Assembly (NCBI GenBank): GCA_036397975.1
Contig: DASWHW010000223.1
Location: 1 to 11,942 of the forward strand
Direction of reading: 5' to 3'
Source: SZUA-287 sp036397975
GTDB taxonomy: Bacteria; Bacteroidota; Ignavibacteria; UBA10030; UBA6906
DNA length: 11,942 nt
Part shown: piece after piece, positions 1 through 6,965 of the stretch
Layout of the letters: each line of letters starts with the position of its first letter
Numbering within the stretch: the first letter of the stretch is position 1
Program-made: the position numbers and the translations under genes
Notes under the pieces: model-generated
What the model was told of the DNA's origin: nothing
Databases searched by the model: none
What the model saw: the letters and a program-made list of their open reading frames with translations, nothing else

Positions 1-1985
1 CAATTATTCGATAGGGCACGGTCAAGCAACTCCGCTTTCACGGAGTCCGCACCTGCGGAGATAAAATAGGTCAGGTAAAATTCACCCGCCGCAGAATCAC
101 TCAACCCAGCCAAGCGCGCGGACGCGGCTTCGGTAAGACCCACAGACACATCGGAGCACCGAACGCGCTCGTAAAGGTAACGGGCTTTGCCTCGGTCGCC
201 GCTTGCCCAAAATGCATCTCCGACTGTCGCAAAGAGTGGGAGAAAGCGGGCCGGGCGCTCATCCCGCATAATAATAGAATCAAAGGCGCTGGTGACAAGA
301 CCGTATTCCCCGAGTCGAAGCGACGAAGCCATGTAGCCGGCAAGCGAATTGTACCCGCCGCTGCTCTCGTAGTTTTGCTTATACAACTCGGATGCTCGCC
401 CGAAATCTCCCGCAGCAAAGTGTCGCCCCGCCTCCTTTTGCCGTTGTGCGATGATCCTCGCGCACACCTTTCGAAAAATGGGGGGACGACGAAAGAGCAC
501 ATCAACGACATCTTCTTCCTGTTCTGTTGCCGGGATCGCGCTGATGAACCTATTCCACTCGTCAACAAGGCTGTCCAACGGTTTCCCATAGACCGACTCA
601 TAGTCAACTGTTCGGTATACGTTTGTAATCTTGCGAATACCATACGTATCAATGAGATAGCGACAGAACGATCCTGCAAGGACATAACTAACGGAGGATG
701 ACTGGGCGGCAAAGCCGGTGAACAACATCAGTGAGCGAATATCCGGCGCAGCATGGTATCGCTTCATCGCGGAGGCATACTCATGCAAGGTCCGGTTTCC
801 CCATTCCCATTCAATCGCCATCGCGACGCCCTCGACCAATCCCGTACTCAAGCTAATCCCAACAACCGATACTCCGAATCGGGCAAATGCAACATGGACA
901 AGCTCGTGCTTGAGGCTTTGATCCAGGGACTCCTTTGTCAAATGTATCTCACCACTCCATGGTTTTGCAATGTTCGTCGTTCCTGTGCCGATAAAACGTT
1001 GCTTGCTCGCCGACGTCGGGTAAATGTACGATTCGATCTTTCCTTTGTAATGCAGCGATAACTCCTCGCTAATCTGATGGAGGCGAAACTCATGCTCGGC
1101 TCCAACCCAGTCTATTTCCTCAGATGAGAATGAGGAGGAATCATAAAAAATGAGAAAGTGCTCCGTCTCCCATTTGCTGCCGAGATTGGACTGAATGAAT
1201 GAGTTCGTAGATTCAAATCCCAAATCCTGTCGATACAAGTAGGATAAAGCAACGAAACAAAAGACCGCAAGTGTTGTAAACCTTTGTCGTGGCTCCATCA
1301 TTAACCGAAGGAGGCGAACACCTCTGGTGATGAACGATTCGTTCGGTGATGTATGCTTCAGCAGTAGAACCGCGAGCCAATACACCACTGCAGCAAGGAC
1401 AATCGTGATCACACGAAATGATATCAGCGACCACTGAATCCCCAGCGCCTCATCGTACGTCAGACCAGGAAAATATCCATAGAAGAAATTGAACGAGAAG
1501 ACTGCAGGAGTCCAGTACCCCAATGCAAGGGCATAGGTAAAGGTCGCAGCAACAAAAAGAAAATAGATCCATCGTGGATGGCGGTAATGCAATGTCATAA
1601 AGAATGCAAGCGTGCCTCCAAAGACGACCGTAACGACGGGAGTCAGGAGATAAAAACCGAATCCTTCCAGGAAAGAACAATTCTTGACGAAGAATGCGTT
1701 GAGCAGCATAATACCCAGCGGGAGAAAAAGGAGAAGCAAATGATCCGCGAGCGCGGCACGGAATGCGCGAAGTGTTTCAGCTTCTCTCGCTTCTTCGGAC
1801 GATGCTGCGTGCCAGACCACTCCAACCTGCCGGGGAATGTCGATTCCGCACACCATTGTTGCGATGAGAGCGATAAGGAGAGAGAATTCATATCCGAGGT
1901 AATTGAGAAGAGGAATTTGTGTTGCGACGAGAGAGGGGAGTATATAACTGAGAGAAAGGGTGATGGTTCGTCGTCGGTGAGACAC
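1..1985 (-). CDS. Multi-pass membrane gluzincin metallopeptidase (peptidase MA-like) with TPR-like tail, 3' end off window
   Basis: I read this frame by hand from a GTG at 1985; it stays open for 661 codons and leaves the window without a stop. AGGAG lies five bases before the GTG, and murA ends only 8 bp upstream, so the two are probably one operon. Residues 1-250 are strongly hydrophobic, with about seven candidate membrane segments (near 8-27, 33-48, 80-100, 109-131, 139-158, 186-209, 236-251). A soluble domain follows with HELVH at 360-364 and a downstream Glu in GLVEGVA at 385, the zinc-binding HExxH...E layout of gluzincins. Residues about 433-481 (SYVLAGSF...YGI...YESVYGKPL...EWNRF) match the conserved C-terminal part of peptidase MA-like domains. 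Residues about 515-660 look like helical TPR-type repeats. The protease domain probably faces the periplasm. The substrate is unknown. Metallopeptidase class is fairly sure; exact family and any link to cell-wall synthesis are inference. Confidence 0.8.
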   Translation of the reverse strand, partial: MSHRRRTITLSLSYILPSLVATQIPLLNYLGYEFSLLIALIATMVCGIDIPRQVGVVWHAASSEEAREAETLRAFRAALADHLLLLFLPLGIMLLNAFFVKNCSFLEGFGFYLLTPVVTVVFGGTLAFFMTLHYRHPRWIYFLFVAATFTYALALGYWTPAVFSFNFFYGYFPGLTYDEALGIQWSLISFRVITIVLAAVVYWLAVLLLKHTSPNESFITRGVRLLRLMMEPRQRFTTLAVFCFVALSYLYRQDLGFESTNSFIQSNLGSKWETEHFLIFYDSSSFSSEEIDWVGAEHEFRLHQISEELSLHYKGKIESYIYPTSASKQRFIGTGTTNIAKPWSGEIHLTKESLDQSLKHELVHVAFARFGVSVVGISLSTGLVEGVAMAIEWEWGNRTLHEYASAMKRYHAAPDIRSLMLFTGFAAQSSSVSYVLAGSFCRYLIDTYGIRKITNVYRTVDYESVYGKPLDSLVDEWNRFISAIPATEQEEDVVDVLFRRPPIFRKVCARIIAQRQKEAGRHFAAGDFGRASELYKQNYESSGGYNSLAGYMASSLRLGEYGLVTSAFDSIIMRDERPARFLPLFATVGDAFWASGDRGKARYLYERVRCSDVSVGLTEAASARLAGLSDSAAGEFYLTYFISAGADSVKAELLDRALSNN

Positions 1986-1993
1986 GCGTTCTC

Positions 1994-3256
1994 CTAGTAT
2001 TCTTCGCCGGCGGCTCGTTCGATCGATGCTCCAAGCTGTCGTAATTTCACCTCGATGGCTTCATAGCCTCGATCGATGTGGTAGACACGAAGAACCTCCG
2101 TTGTTCCTTCTGCGACCAAACCGGCGAGAATAAGGGATGCCGATGCACGAAGGTCGGTGGACATGACTGTCGCGCCCATCAGCCGGTGGTTGCCGTTGAC
2201 GATGGCGGAATTTTTTTTCATCGTCACGTCGGCACCGAGGCGTTGCAATTCAGGGACGTGCTTGAAGCGGTCGAGATAGATTGTATCCGTCACCACCGAC
2301 GTGCCCTTTGTAACACACATGAGCGCAATCCATTGGGCCTGCATATCGGTGGGAAAGCCAGGGTAAATAGATGCGGTAACGTCAACGGGACGAAGTTCTT
2401 TCGGTGCCTGGAGTGTAATGGATGTCGGCCCGAAAGTTATGTGGCATCCTGCATCTTCTAACTTTGTGAGGACCGCTTTAAGGTGTTCCGGATTGACCTG
2501 ATCCAGCGTAACGAATCCCCCTGTGATTGCCGCGGCGACAAGGAACGTCCCCGCTTCGATCCGATCGGGAATTGTAGTCACGTCGGCAGGATGTAACTCA
2601 TCAACGCCTTCGATCTCCAGCCGGTTTGTTCCGATGCCATCGATTTTAGCTCCCATTGCCTGGAGAAACTCAGCAAGGGAGGTGATTTCAGGCTCAATCG
2701 CTGCGTTTTCGATGATGGTCGTCCCTTTTGCAAGGGTTGCCGCCATTAGGATATTCCCCGTCGCTCCGACACTAGAAACATCAAGCTGAATGCGCGCCCC
2801 CTTAAGGCGTTTCGCACTTGCGTGGATATATCCGCGTTTCATTTCTATTTCTGCCCCGAGTTTCTGGAGTCCCTGTATGTGCAGGTTCACCGGACGTGGC
2901 CCCCAAGCACATCCGCCGGGCAAGGAAACCTTCGCGCGACCGAAGCGGGCGACAAGCGGACCAAGGACATAGATCGACGCACGCATTTTTTTCACGTGTT
3001 GATACGGCGCTTCGTGTTTTTGCACTGCAGTCGTGTCGAGAGTAAGGTCGTGTTCTTTGAACGTAGTCTTCATGCCCATCGACTTAAGCAGACTGGACAT
3101 GGTCGTCACGTCGCGAAGTTTCGGTGTGTTGCGCAGACGAAACGTGCCGCTCGCCAATAATGCTGCAGGCATAAGTGCGAGCGACGCATTTTTTGCACCG
3201 CTCACGGTGATGGTTCCGGAAAGGCGGCTGCCGCCTTGAATGAGAAATTTGTCCAC
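1994..3256 (-). CDS. murA: UDP-N-acetylglucosamine 1-carboxyvinyltransferase (MurA)
   Basis: MurA transfers enolpyruvate from PEP to UDP-GlcNAc, the first committed cytoplasmic step of peptidoglycan synthesis. Visible hallmarks are the N-terminal SGAKN motif (residues 20-23, with the conserved Lys-Asn pair), RASIYVLGPLVARFG (92-106) and the active-site loop LPGGCAWGPRP with Cys116. The Cys is the residue alkylated by fosfomycin in Cys-type MurA enzymes. I chose GTG 3256 (protein begins MDKFLIQGG) because it gives 420 residues, the normal MurA length. The frame is open further upstream to 3541, but that would place about 95 extra residues across the murA promoter and the divergent signal peptide. 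No clear Shine-Dalgarno sequence precedes the GTG. A membrane metallopeptidase gene follows after 8 bp. Identification is very secure; the start is fairly secure. Confidence 0.96.
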   Translation of the reverse strand: MDKFLIQGGSRLSGTITVSGAKNASLALMPAALLASGTFRLRNTPKLRDVTTMSSLLKSMGMKTTFKEHDLTLDTTAVQKHEAPYQHVKKMRASIYVLGPLVARFGRAKVSLPGGCAWGPRPVNLHIQGLQKLGAEIEMKRGYIHASAKRLKGARIQLDVSSVGATGNILMAATLAKGTTIIENAAIEPEITSLAEFLQAMGAKIDGIGTNRLEIEGVDELHPADVTTIPDRIEAGTFLVAAAITGGFVTLDQVNPEHLKAVLTKLEDAGCHITFGPTSITLQAPKELRPVDVTASIYPGFPTDMQAQWIALMCVTKGTSVVTDTIYLDRFKHVPELQRLGADVTMKKNSAIVNGNHRLMGATVMSTDLRASASLILAGLVAEGTTEVLRVYHIDRGYEAIEVKLRQLGASIERAAGEEY

Positions 3257-3302
3257 TGCCGAAGGTCTTGTTGTTGAAGGAGATTCGTGAGAACGACTGT
3301 CA

Positions 3303-3331
3303 ATGATAATCTTGTTTGAAGGAAAAGTCAA
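3303..3331 (-). promoter_or_regulatory. Promoter of the murA operon
   Basis: On the minus strand TTGACT (3331-3326) is followed after 17 bases by TATCAT (3308-3303), continuing as TATCATTG. This is close to a sigma70 consensus and also fits the Bacteroidota pattern TTG-N20-TAnnTTTG with one mismatch. Transcription would begin near 3296, about 40 bases before the GTG at 3256. That position rules out the longer upstream MurA start. Prediction from sequence only. Confidence 0.65.
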
Positions 3332-3351
3332 CCGCGACAATTTCATCTTCC

Positions 3352-3380
3352 TTGCCTTTCGACACGAGGAAAGGTATATT
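3352..3380 (+). promoter_or_regulatory. Promoter of the BtuF-like/kinase operon
   Basis: TTGCCT (3352-3357), a 17-base spacer, then TATATT (3375-3380), read on as TATATTCTTG. The predicted start of transcription is near 3387, leaving only about nine bases before the ATG at 3396. The transcript would be nearly leaderless and has no room for a Shine-Dalgarno sequence. It is arranged back to back with the murA promoter, with 20 bp between the two -35 elements. Confidence 0.55.
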
Positions 3381-3395
3381 CTTGGCAAGTCATCC

Positions 3396-4262
3396 ATGTC
3401 ACTCCTTCTGCGTTCACTCATTCTCTTAATAACGTTCTGCACGTTCGTCCACGCCCAGGAACTCGTTGTCGACGACCGTGGCGAGGCGTTGCAGATCAGC
3501 CAACCGGCACGTCGTATCGTTTCGCTCACACCCAGTGTCACGGAAACGCTTTTTGCGATTGGCGCAGGCGATCAGGTTATTGGCGTGACGGACTATTGCA
3601 ATTACCCAGAGGAGGCAAAGGCGAAACAGAAAGTCGGCGGCGTCATCAACCCCAACATCGAAGCGATTGTAGCTCTAGAGCCCGACCTGATCGTGCTCAG
3701 CATGGAGGGAAACGTCCGGGAAGATTTCACAAAGATGAAACAGCTCCATCTCCCTTTGTTTGCGACCAACCCGAGAACCCTGCCAGGGATTCACAAATCG
3801 CTTCTCGATCTTGGTATCCTGACCGGACACAAAGTGGAGGCGCAGAGCGTTGTTGCGTCAATGCGGTGGCAGGAAGATTCGATCGTGGCCCTGGGAAAGG
3901 GGTGGAAGAAAAAGGGGATAATTCTGCTGGTGTCTCTTCAGCCAATTATTGTCGCCGGTGGTGGGACATTCCTTGATCATCTCATTTCATTGGCGGGGGG
4001 TGTGAACCTTGCCTCGGACGCACCCACGTCCTATCCCGCACTTAGCCGGGAAGCGATCGTGTCCTATCGCCCCGGGGTCATGATCGTGATGTCGGATGCG
4101 ATTGGCGATCTCTCGAGTTTCTCCTCGATGTACCCCGAGTGGAAGTATGTCCCGGCGGTACAAAACGGAAAGGTGTTTTCCATTGATTCAGACATCTCCT
4201 CGCGTCCAGGACCACGGGCGGTAGAGGCATTAGAAAAACTGTTTTCCATCATTCATCAATAA
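3396..4262 (+). CDS. Periplasmic cobalamin/metal-chelate binding protein, BtuF/TroA-like
   Basis: A 288-residue secreted substrate-binding protein of the helical-backbone receptor family (BtuF/FhuD/TroA type), which hands cobalamin, siderophores or metals to an ABC importer in the periplasm. Residues 1-20 form a signal peptide with cleavage likely after VHA (20/21). The mature N-terminus has the family opening RRIVSLTPSVTETLFAIGAG followed by VIGVTDYCNYPEEA and VGGVINPNIEAI, then LEPDLIVL. These lines are typical of BtuF. The second lobe follows after the linking helix, with VAGGGTFLDHLISLAGG and the C-terminal SRPGPRAVEAL. I chose ATG 3396 because it puts the signal peptide at the N-terminus; an in-frame ATG at 3303 would lie upstream of the promoter. 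No permease or ATPase gene is adjacent; a deoxynucleoside kinase follows after 4 bp. Family is secure, the ligand is not. Confidence 0.85.
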   Translation: MSLLLRSLILLITFCTFVHAQELVVDDRGEALQISQPARRIVSLTPSVTETLFAIGAGDQVIGVTDYCNYPEEAKAKQKVGGVINPNIEAIVALEPDLIVLSMEGNVREDFTKMKQLHLPLFATNPRTLPGIHKSLLDLGILTGHKVEAQSVVASMRWQEDSIVALGKGWKKKGIILLVSLQPIIVAGGGTFLDHLISLAGGVNLASDAPTSYPALSREAIVSYRPGVMIVMSDAIGDLSSFSSMYPEWKYVPAVQNGKVFSIDSDISSRPGPRAVEALEKLFSIIHQ

Positions 4263-4266
4263 TATT

Positions 4267-4971
4267 ATGAGCCCAGTCAAAAAGCGCGTTGTGCATCGCG
4301 TACCGCCTCGTCGAAAACCAACACTCAGAGAACGAAACGTCTTCCTCGCCGTGGCAGGCAATATCGGTTCCGGAAAATCATCGCTTACCCGCCTGCTGAG
4401 CAGTCGCTTTGGTTGGACGCCGTATTATGAATCCGTGGAGGACAATCCGTATCTGAATGATTTCTACGGTGAGATGAAGAGATGGTCATTCAATCTGCAG
4501 GTCTATTTTCTTTCCAATCGTTTTCGAAGTCACAAGACCATCACGGAAGGTAACCACTCTGTTGTCCTTGACCGCGTCATTTACGAGGATGCCGAAATCT
4601 TCGCCCGCAATCTTTATGAAATCGGAAACATGGATAGGCGCGACTACGAGAACTACGTTGCGCTTTACTCCGTGATGACTGAATATCTTCACCCCCCCGA
4701 TCTCCTGATCTATTTGAGGGCAAATGTGAATACACTGTTGAAGCAGATTTCGATGAGGGGGCGGGACTTTGAACAGTCGATCAGCAAAGAATACCTCGAG
4801 CAGCTCAACGCACACTATGAGCGCTGGATTCAAAGCTACACAAAAGGCAAGCTGCTGGTTATTGAATCCGATGAGATGGATTTCGTGAACAACATCGAGG
4901 ATCTTGAACGGGTAACCGCCATGATCGCGAAGGAACTCGACCTTCCGGCCCGGGAAGGATTATTGCGATAG
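4267..4971 (+). CDS. Deoxynucleoside kinase (deoxyadenosine/deoxyguanosine kinase type)
   Basis: A cytoplasmic purine/pyrimidine salvage enzyme that phosphorylates deoxynucleosides with ATP, 234 residues. The P-loop is GNIGSGKSS (31-39), the catalytic-base region ESVEDNPYL begins at Glu55, the DR motif is LDRVIYEDAEIF (Asp102-Arg103), and the arginine-rich lid is MRGRDFEQSI (163-172). The C-terminal substrate/ATP lid arrangement matches bacterial dAK/dGK relatives of the Drosophila dNK family. About 25 basic residues precede the first strand (MSPVKKRVVHRVPPRRKPT), longer than in minimal homologues. The ATG lies four bases after the stop of the BtuF-like gene with an A/T-rich, Shine-Dalgarno-free leader, so the two are probably co-transcribed. 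The last 12 bases overlap the 3' end of the convergent amidase gene. Preferred nucleoside cannot be read from sequence. Confidence 0.92.
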   Translation: MSPVKKRVVHRVPPRRKPTLRERNVFLAVAGNIGSGKSSLTRLLSSRFGWTPYYESVEDNPYLNDFYGEMKRWSFNLQVYFLSNRFRSHKTITEGNHSVVLDRVIYEDAEIFARNLYEIGNMDRRDYENYVALYSVMTEYLHPPDLLIYLRANVNTLLKQISMRGRDFEQSISKEYLEQLNAHYERWIQSYTKGKLLVIESDEMDFVNNIEDLERVTAMIAKELDLPAREGLLR

Positions 4972-5577
4972 TTTTTCCAGTCGGTCTTTCACGCGACGGA
5001 CGATGGTGCCATCGACAAGGTAACGGTAGAGATCCTTTCCCGGACAAAGTGTTTCTGCATAATCCTTATGTCCCTTGATGTTCTCCAGGGAAACGCCAAA
5101 GTGCTCCACGAGATACGCGGTCAGCGCAACCACGGCGCCTAACTGTTTTTCGCTGAGTATTTGGTTCTCGTAATTCCCCATCACACAAATTAATGCGTGG
5201 CCGGTTGGATCATATCCCGTGTTGGTGTCTCCGGGATAATTGATGGGGCGCGTTTCGTAGATCGTGCCGTTGAGATCGATCATGAAGTGATACGGAATGT
5301 CGATCCATTTCTTCTCCGTCCTGCTCCATGACTGCAGATTGCGGAGATACTCAATGGGATCCTTGTCGGCTGGAAAATCCTCGCCGCCATGATGGATTGT
5401 CACGTAGTGAATTTGGTGAGGAGGAAGAATTTCCTCCAGCGGCTGCCATCCCCATGCAGCTCTGTGTACAATGCCAAGTTCCGGAGGAAAATCAAGTTCG
5501 GTTACCTCGATTCGTTCTACATGGGATGAGCATGATGTTATGAGAACGAGTGCCGGAAGAAGAAATAAACGCCGCAT
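4960..5577 (-). CDS. PGRP/amidase_2-fold lipoprotein, probable N-acetylmuramoyl-L-alanine amidase
   Basis: A 205-residue protein with a lipoprotein signal peptide: a short MRR N-terminus, a hydrophobic core, and ITSC placing the lipidated cysteine at residue 16. The mature domain is of the peptidoglycan-recognition/AmpD type, whose zinc enzymes cut between MurNAc and the stem-peptide L-alanine. Motifs are the HRAAWGW opening (38-44), VTIHHGG (59-65), PYHFMIDLNGTIYETRP (95-111), and GHKDYAETLCPG (169-180). The likely zinc ligands are a histidine at 62/63, His170 and Cys178, all present, so catalysis is expected. Membrane-anchored location suggests wall turnover in the periplasm. I chose ATG 5577, preceded by AGTAGG, because it puts the signal peptide first; a longer open frame to 5814 lies inside the upstream deacylase gene. 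It follows that gene by 7 bp. The enzymatic assignment is good but binding-only function is possible. Confidence 0.88.
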   Translation of the reverse strand: MRRLFLLPALVLITSCSSHVERIEVTELDFPPELGIVHRAAWGWQPLEEILPPHQIHYVTIHHGGEDFPADKDPIEYLRNLQSWSRTEKKWIDIPYHFMIDLNGTIYETRPINYPGDTNTGYDPTGHALICVMGNYENQILSEKQLGAVVALTAYLVEHFGVSLENIKGHKDYAETLCPGKDLYRYLVDGTIVRRVKDRLEKLSQ

Positions 5578-5584
5578 AGATGAC

Positions 5585-6058
5585 CTACTTCTGTTGTTGT
5601 GAGAATGAGAGGACGGTGGGTTTTGCTGCCCGGAGGTAATCCTCAGTTTGCATGATAATCGAATCGGTGAGAGAACCGGCGTTGAAAGCGATCTTCGTGT
5701 TACGCGTGATGGACTCATCAACAAAAAGATCGAGATCTTGAATCGGACGGCCGAACGGCGGCACGGCCCCGGGGATAAGTCCGGTGAGACGGCGCAGCTC
5801 CTCTTCGTTTGCAAAGCGGATGGACTTCGCTCCGAAGTGCACTTTTATCTTCTTTGAGTCGACGCGCTGCGATGCGCTGATGACGAAAAGCCTGAACGCA
5901 TCATCGATTTTGACAAGAAGCGCTTTGCCCCCGATGGAGATATCTTCACCGCGTGCCCTCGCGGATTCTTCCGATGTACGCGTCTCTTCATGATGAACAG
6001 TCGAGAAGGGGATTCCCTGCTTCTGAAGAAACTGCGTTATGGATTCGAGGATGGTCAT
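5585..6058 (-). CDS. YbaK/ProX-type aminoacyl-tRNA deacylase
   Basis: A 157-residue stand-alone editing domain of the YbaK/prolyl-tRNA-synthetase insertion superfamily. These cytoplasmic proteins hydrolyse mischarged tRNAs such as Cys-tRNA(Pro) or Ala-tRNA(Pro). Visible signs are GGKALLVK (43-50) with the conserved lysine at 45, the loop LTGLIPGAVPPFG (91-103), the LFVDESI segment, and the C-terminal IAFNAGSLTDSI (123-134), where the GS pair is characteristic. Length is normal for the family. The ATG at 6058 has no obvious Shine-Dalgarno sequence. The stop codon is 7 bp from the start of the amidase lipoprotein and lies within its weak ribosome-binding site, so translation may be coupled. The exact mischarged tRNA it edits is not predictable from this sequence. 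Confidence 0.88.
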   Translation of the reverse strand: MTILESITQFLQKQGIPFSTVHHEETRTSEESARARGEDISIGGKALLVKIDDAFRLFVISASQRVDSKKIKVHFGAKSIRFANEEELRRLTGLIPGAVPPFGRPIQDLDLFVDESITRNTKIAFNAGSLTDSIIMQTEDYLRAAKPTVLSFSQQQK

Positions 6059-6102
6059 GCGTTTGTCTATAGTGGCAAATGTCGCGGAAAGAAGAAAGTC
6101 CC

Positions 6103-6133
6103 TTTTGTACCTCAGCGAGTATTACGCTATATT
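6103..6133 (+). promoter_or_regulatory. Promoter of the aldolase/exonuclease operon
   Basis: TTTTG (6103-6107) is followed, 20 bases after its G, by TATATT (6128-6133), which runs on into a T-rich stretch. In sigma70 terms this is TTGTAC-N17-TATATT. It fits the Bacteroidota form TTTG-N20-TAnnTTT. The predicted start near 6140 leaves about 28 bases before the ATG at 6168, without a Shine-Dalgarno sequence. Confidence 0.6.
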
Positions 6134-6167
6134 TTTTAGCCAACGTTCACTTATAAATCGCAATGCC

Positions 6168-6965
6168 ATGACTTCTTCTATCGTTCCGCAGAACGGTCTA
6201 CGAAAAAAGATCGTCGACGGACGCACTGTGTTCGGCACCATGATCGTCGAGATACACCAGGCGAGCGTGATTCAACTGCTGGCGAACGCCGGCTTTGATT
6301 TTGTTATCATCGACGGTGAACACGGGCCCTTCACGATCGTGCACATTGCCGAGTTGAGCCGCGCCGCAGTGGCGGCGGGGATGACCCCCATTGTGCGTGT
6401 TCCGGAAATTGCCTACACGCCAATTACCCAGGCCCTCGATGGAGGGGCGCAGGGGATCATGATCCCCCGTGTTGTGCGGAAACAACAGGTGGAAGAAGCA
6501 GTGAGCATAATGAAGTATCCTCCCGTAGGAATTCGAGGCAGCGTTCTCGCGCGTGGACATACACGTTTTCAATGGGGGGATGTGCGAAGGGCGATGGATG
6601 AGTTCAACCGTGAAACGATGCTGATCGTGCAGGTGGAGACAAAGGAGGGATTGGAAGCATGCGATGCACTTGCGCAGATCCCCGGAGTGGATGCACTACT
6701 CATAGGGCCGAACGACCTTTCGATCGCGTTGGGAATCCCCGGGGAATACACGCATCAGACGTTTATCGCTGCAGTGGAAAAAACTGTAGCGGCGTGCAAA
6801 AAGCACAACATCACCGCTGCGCTGCACGCCAACGATATTTCAACGCTGGCAACGTGGCTGCAACGGGGGATGCGGATGGTGAGCTTTCATTCGGAGGCCG
6901 GCATGATGATGCAGGCTGGCACACTTGCTCTCAAAGAACTGCAGGAAGTAAAGGCCGGTTCATGA
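6168..6965 (+). CDS. HpcH/HpaI family class II aldolase
   Basis: A 265-residue cytoplasmic metal-dependent aldolase of the HpcH/HpaI family (4-hydroxy-2-oxoheptanedioate, 2-dehydro-3-deoxyglucarate and 2-keto-3-deoxy-rhamnonate aldolases), which make and break pyruvate aldol bonds. The active-site residues known from E. coli HpaI (His45, Arg70, Glu149, Asp175) have counterparts with almost identical spacing: IDGEHG (His52), VRVPE (Arg77), VQVETKEG (Glu157) and IGPNDLS (Asp183). ATG 6168 is chosen because it begins just before the first helix and lies after the predicted promoter; an upstream in-frame start at 6039 would overlap the divergent deacylase gene. The 3' end overlaps the exonuclease start by four bases (ATGA). 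No sugar-acid catabolism genes are nearby, so its natural substrate cannot be guessed. Confidence 0.92.
   Translation: MTSSIVPQNGLRKKIVDGRTVFGTMIVEIHQASVIQLLANAGFDFVIIDGEHGPFTIVHIAELSRAAVAAGMTPIVRVPEIAYTPITQALDGGAQGIMIPRVVRKQQVEEAVSIMKYPPVGIRGSVLARGHTRFQWGDVRRAMDEFNRETMLIVQVETKEGLEACDALAQIPGVDALLIGPNDLSIALGIPGEYTHQTFIAAVEKTVAACKKHNITAALHANDISTLATWLQRGMRMVSFHSEAGMMMQAGTLALKELQEVKAGS

Noticed and set aside
101..712. 203-codon open frame on the minus strand
   Set aside because: Out-of-frame shadow of the membrane metallopeptidase, which has HExxH and membrane segments in its own frame; the shadow has no recognisable motif.
1578..1997. 139-codon plus-strand frame rich in Lys/Glu
   Set aside because: Antisense to the membrane segments of the metallopeptidase; composition is what the complement of hydrophobic codons gives.
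3257..3541. 95-codon N-terminal extension of MurA in an open frame to 3541
   Set aside because: It would cross the murA promoter and the divergent signal-peptide gene; MurA normally begins at the MDKFLIQGG-like segment and is about 420 residues.
5578..5814. 79-codon extension of the amidase lipoprotein
   Set aside because: It lies inside the deacylase gene in another frame and would bury the lipoprotein signal peptide.
6128..6138. T-run TATATTTTTTA as an intrinsic terminator
   Set aside because: No stem precedes it, and it sits at the right place for the -10 region of the aldolase promoter.
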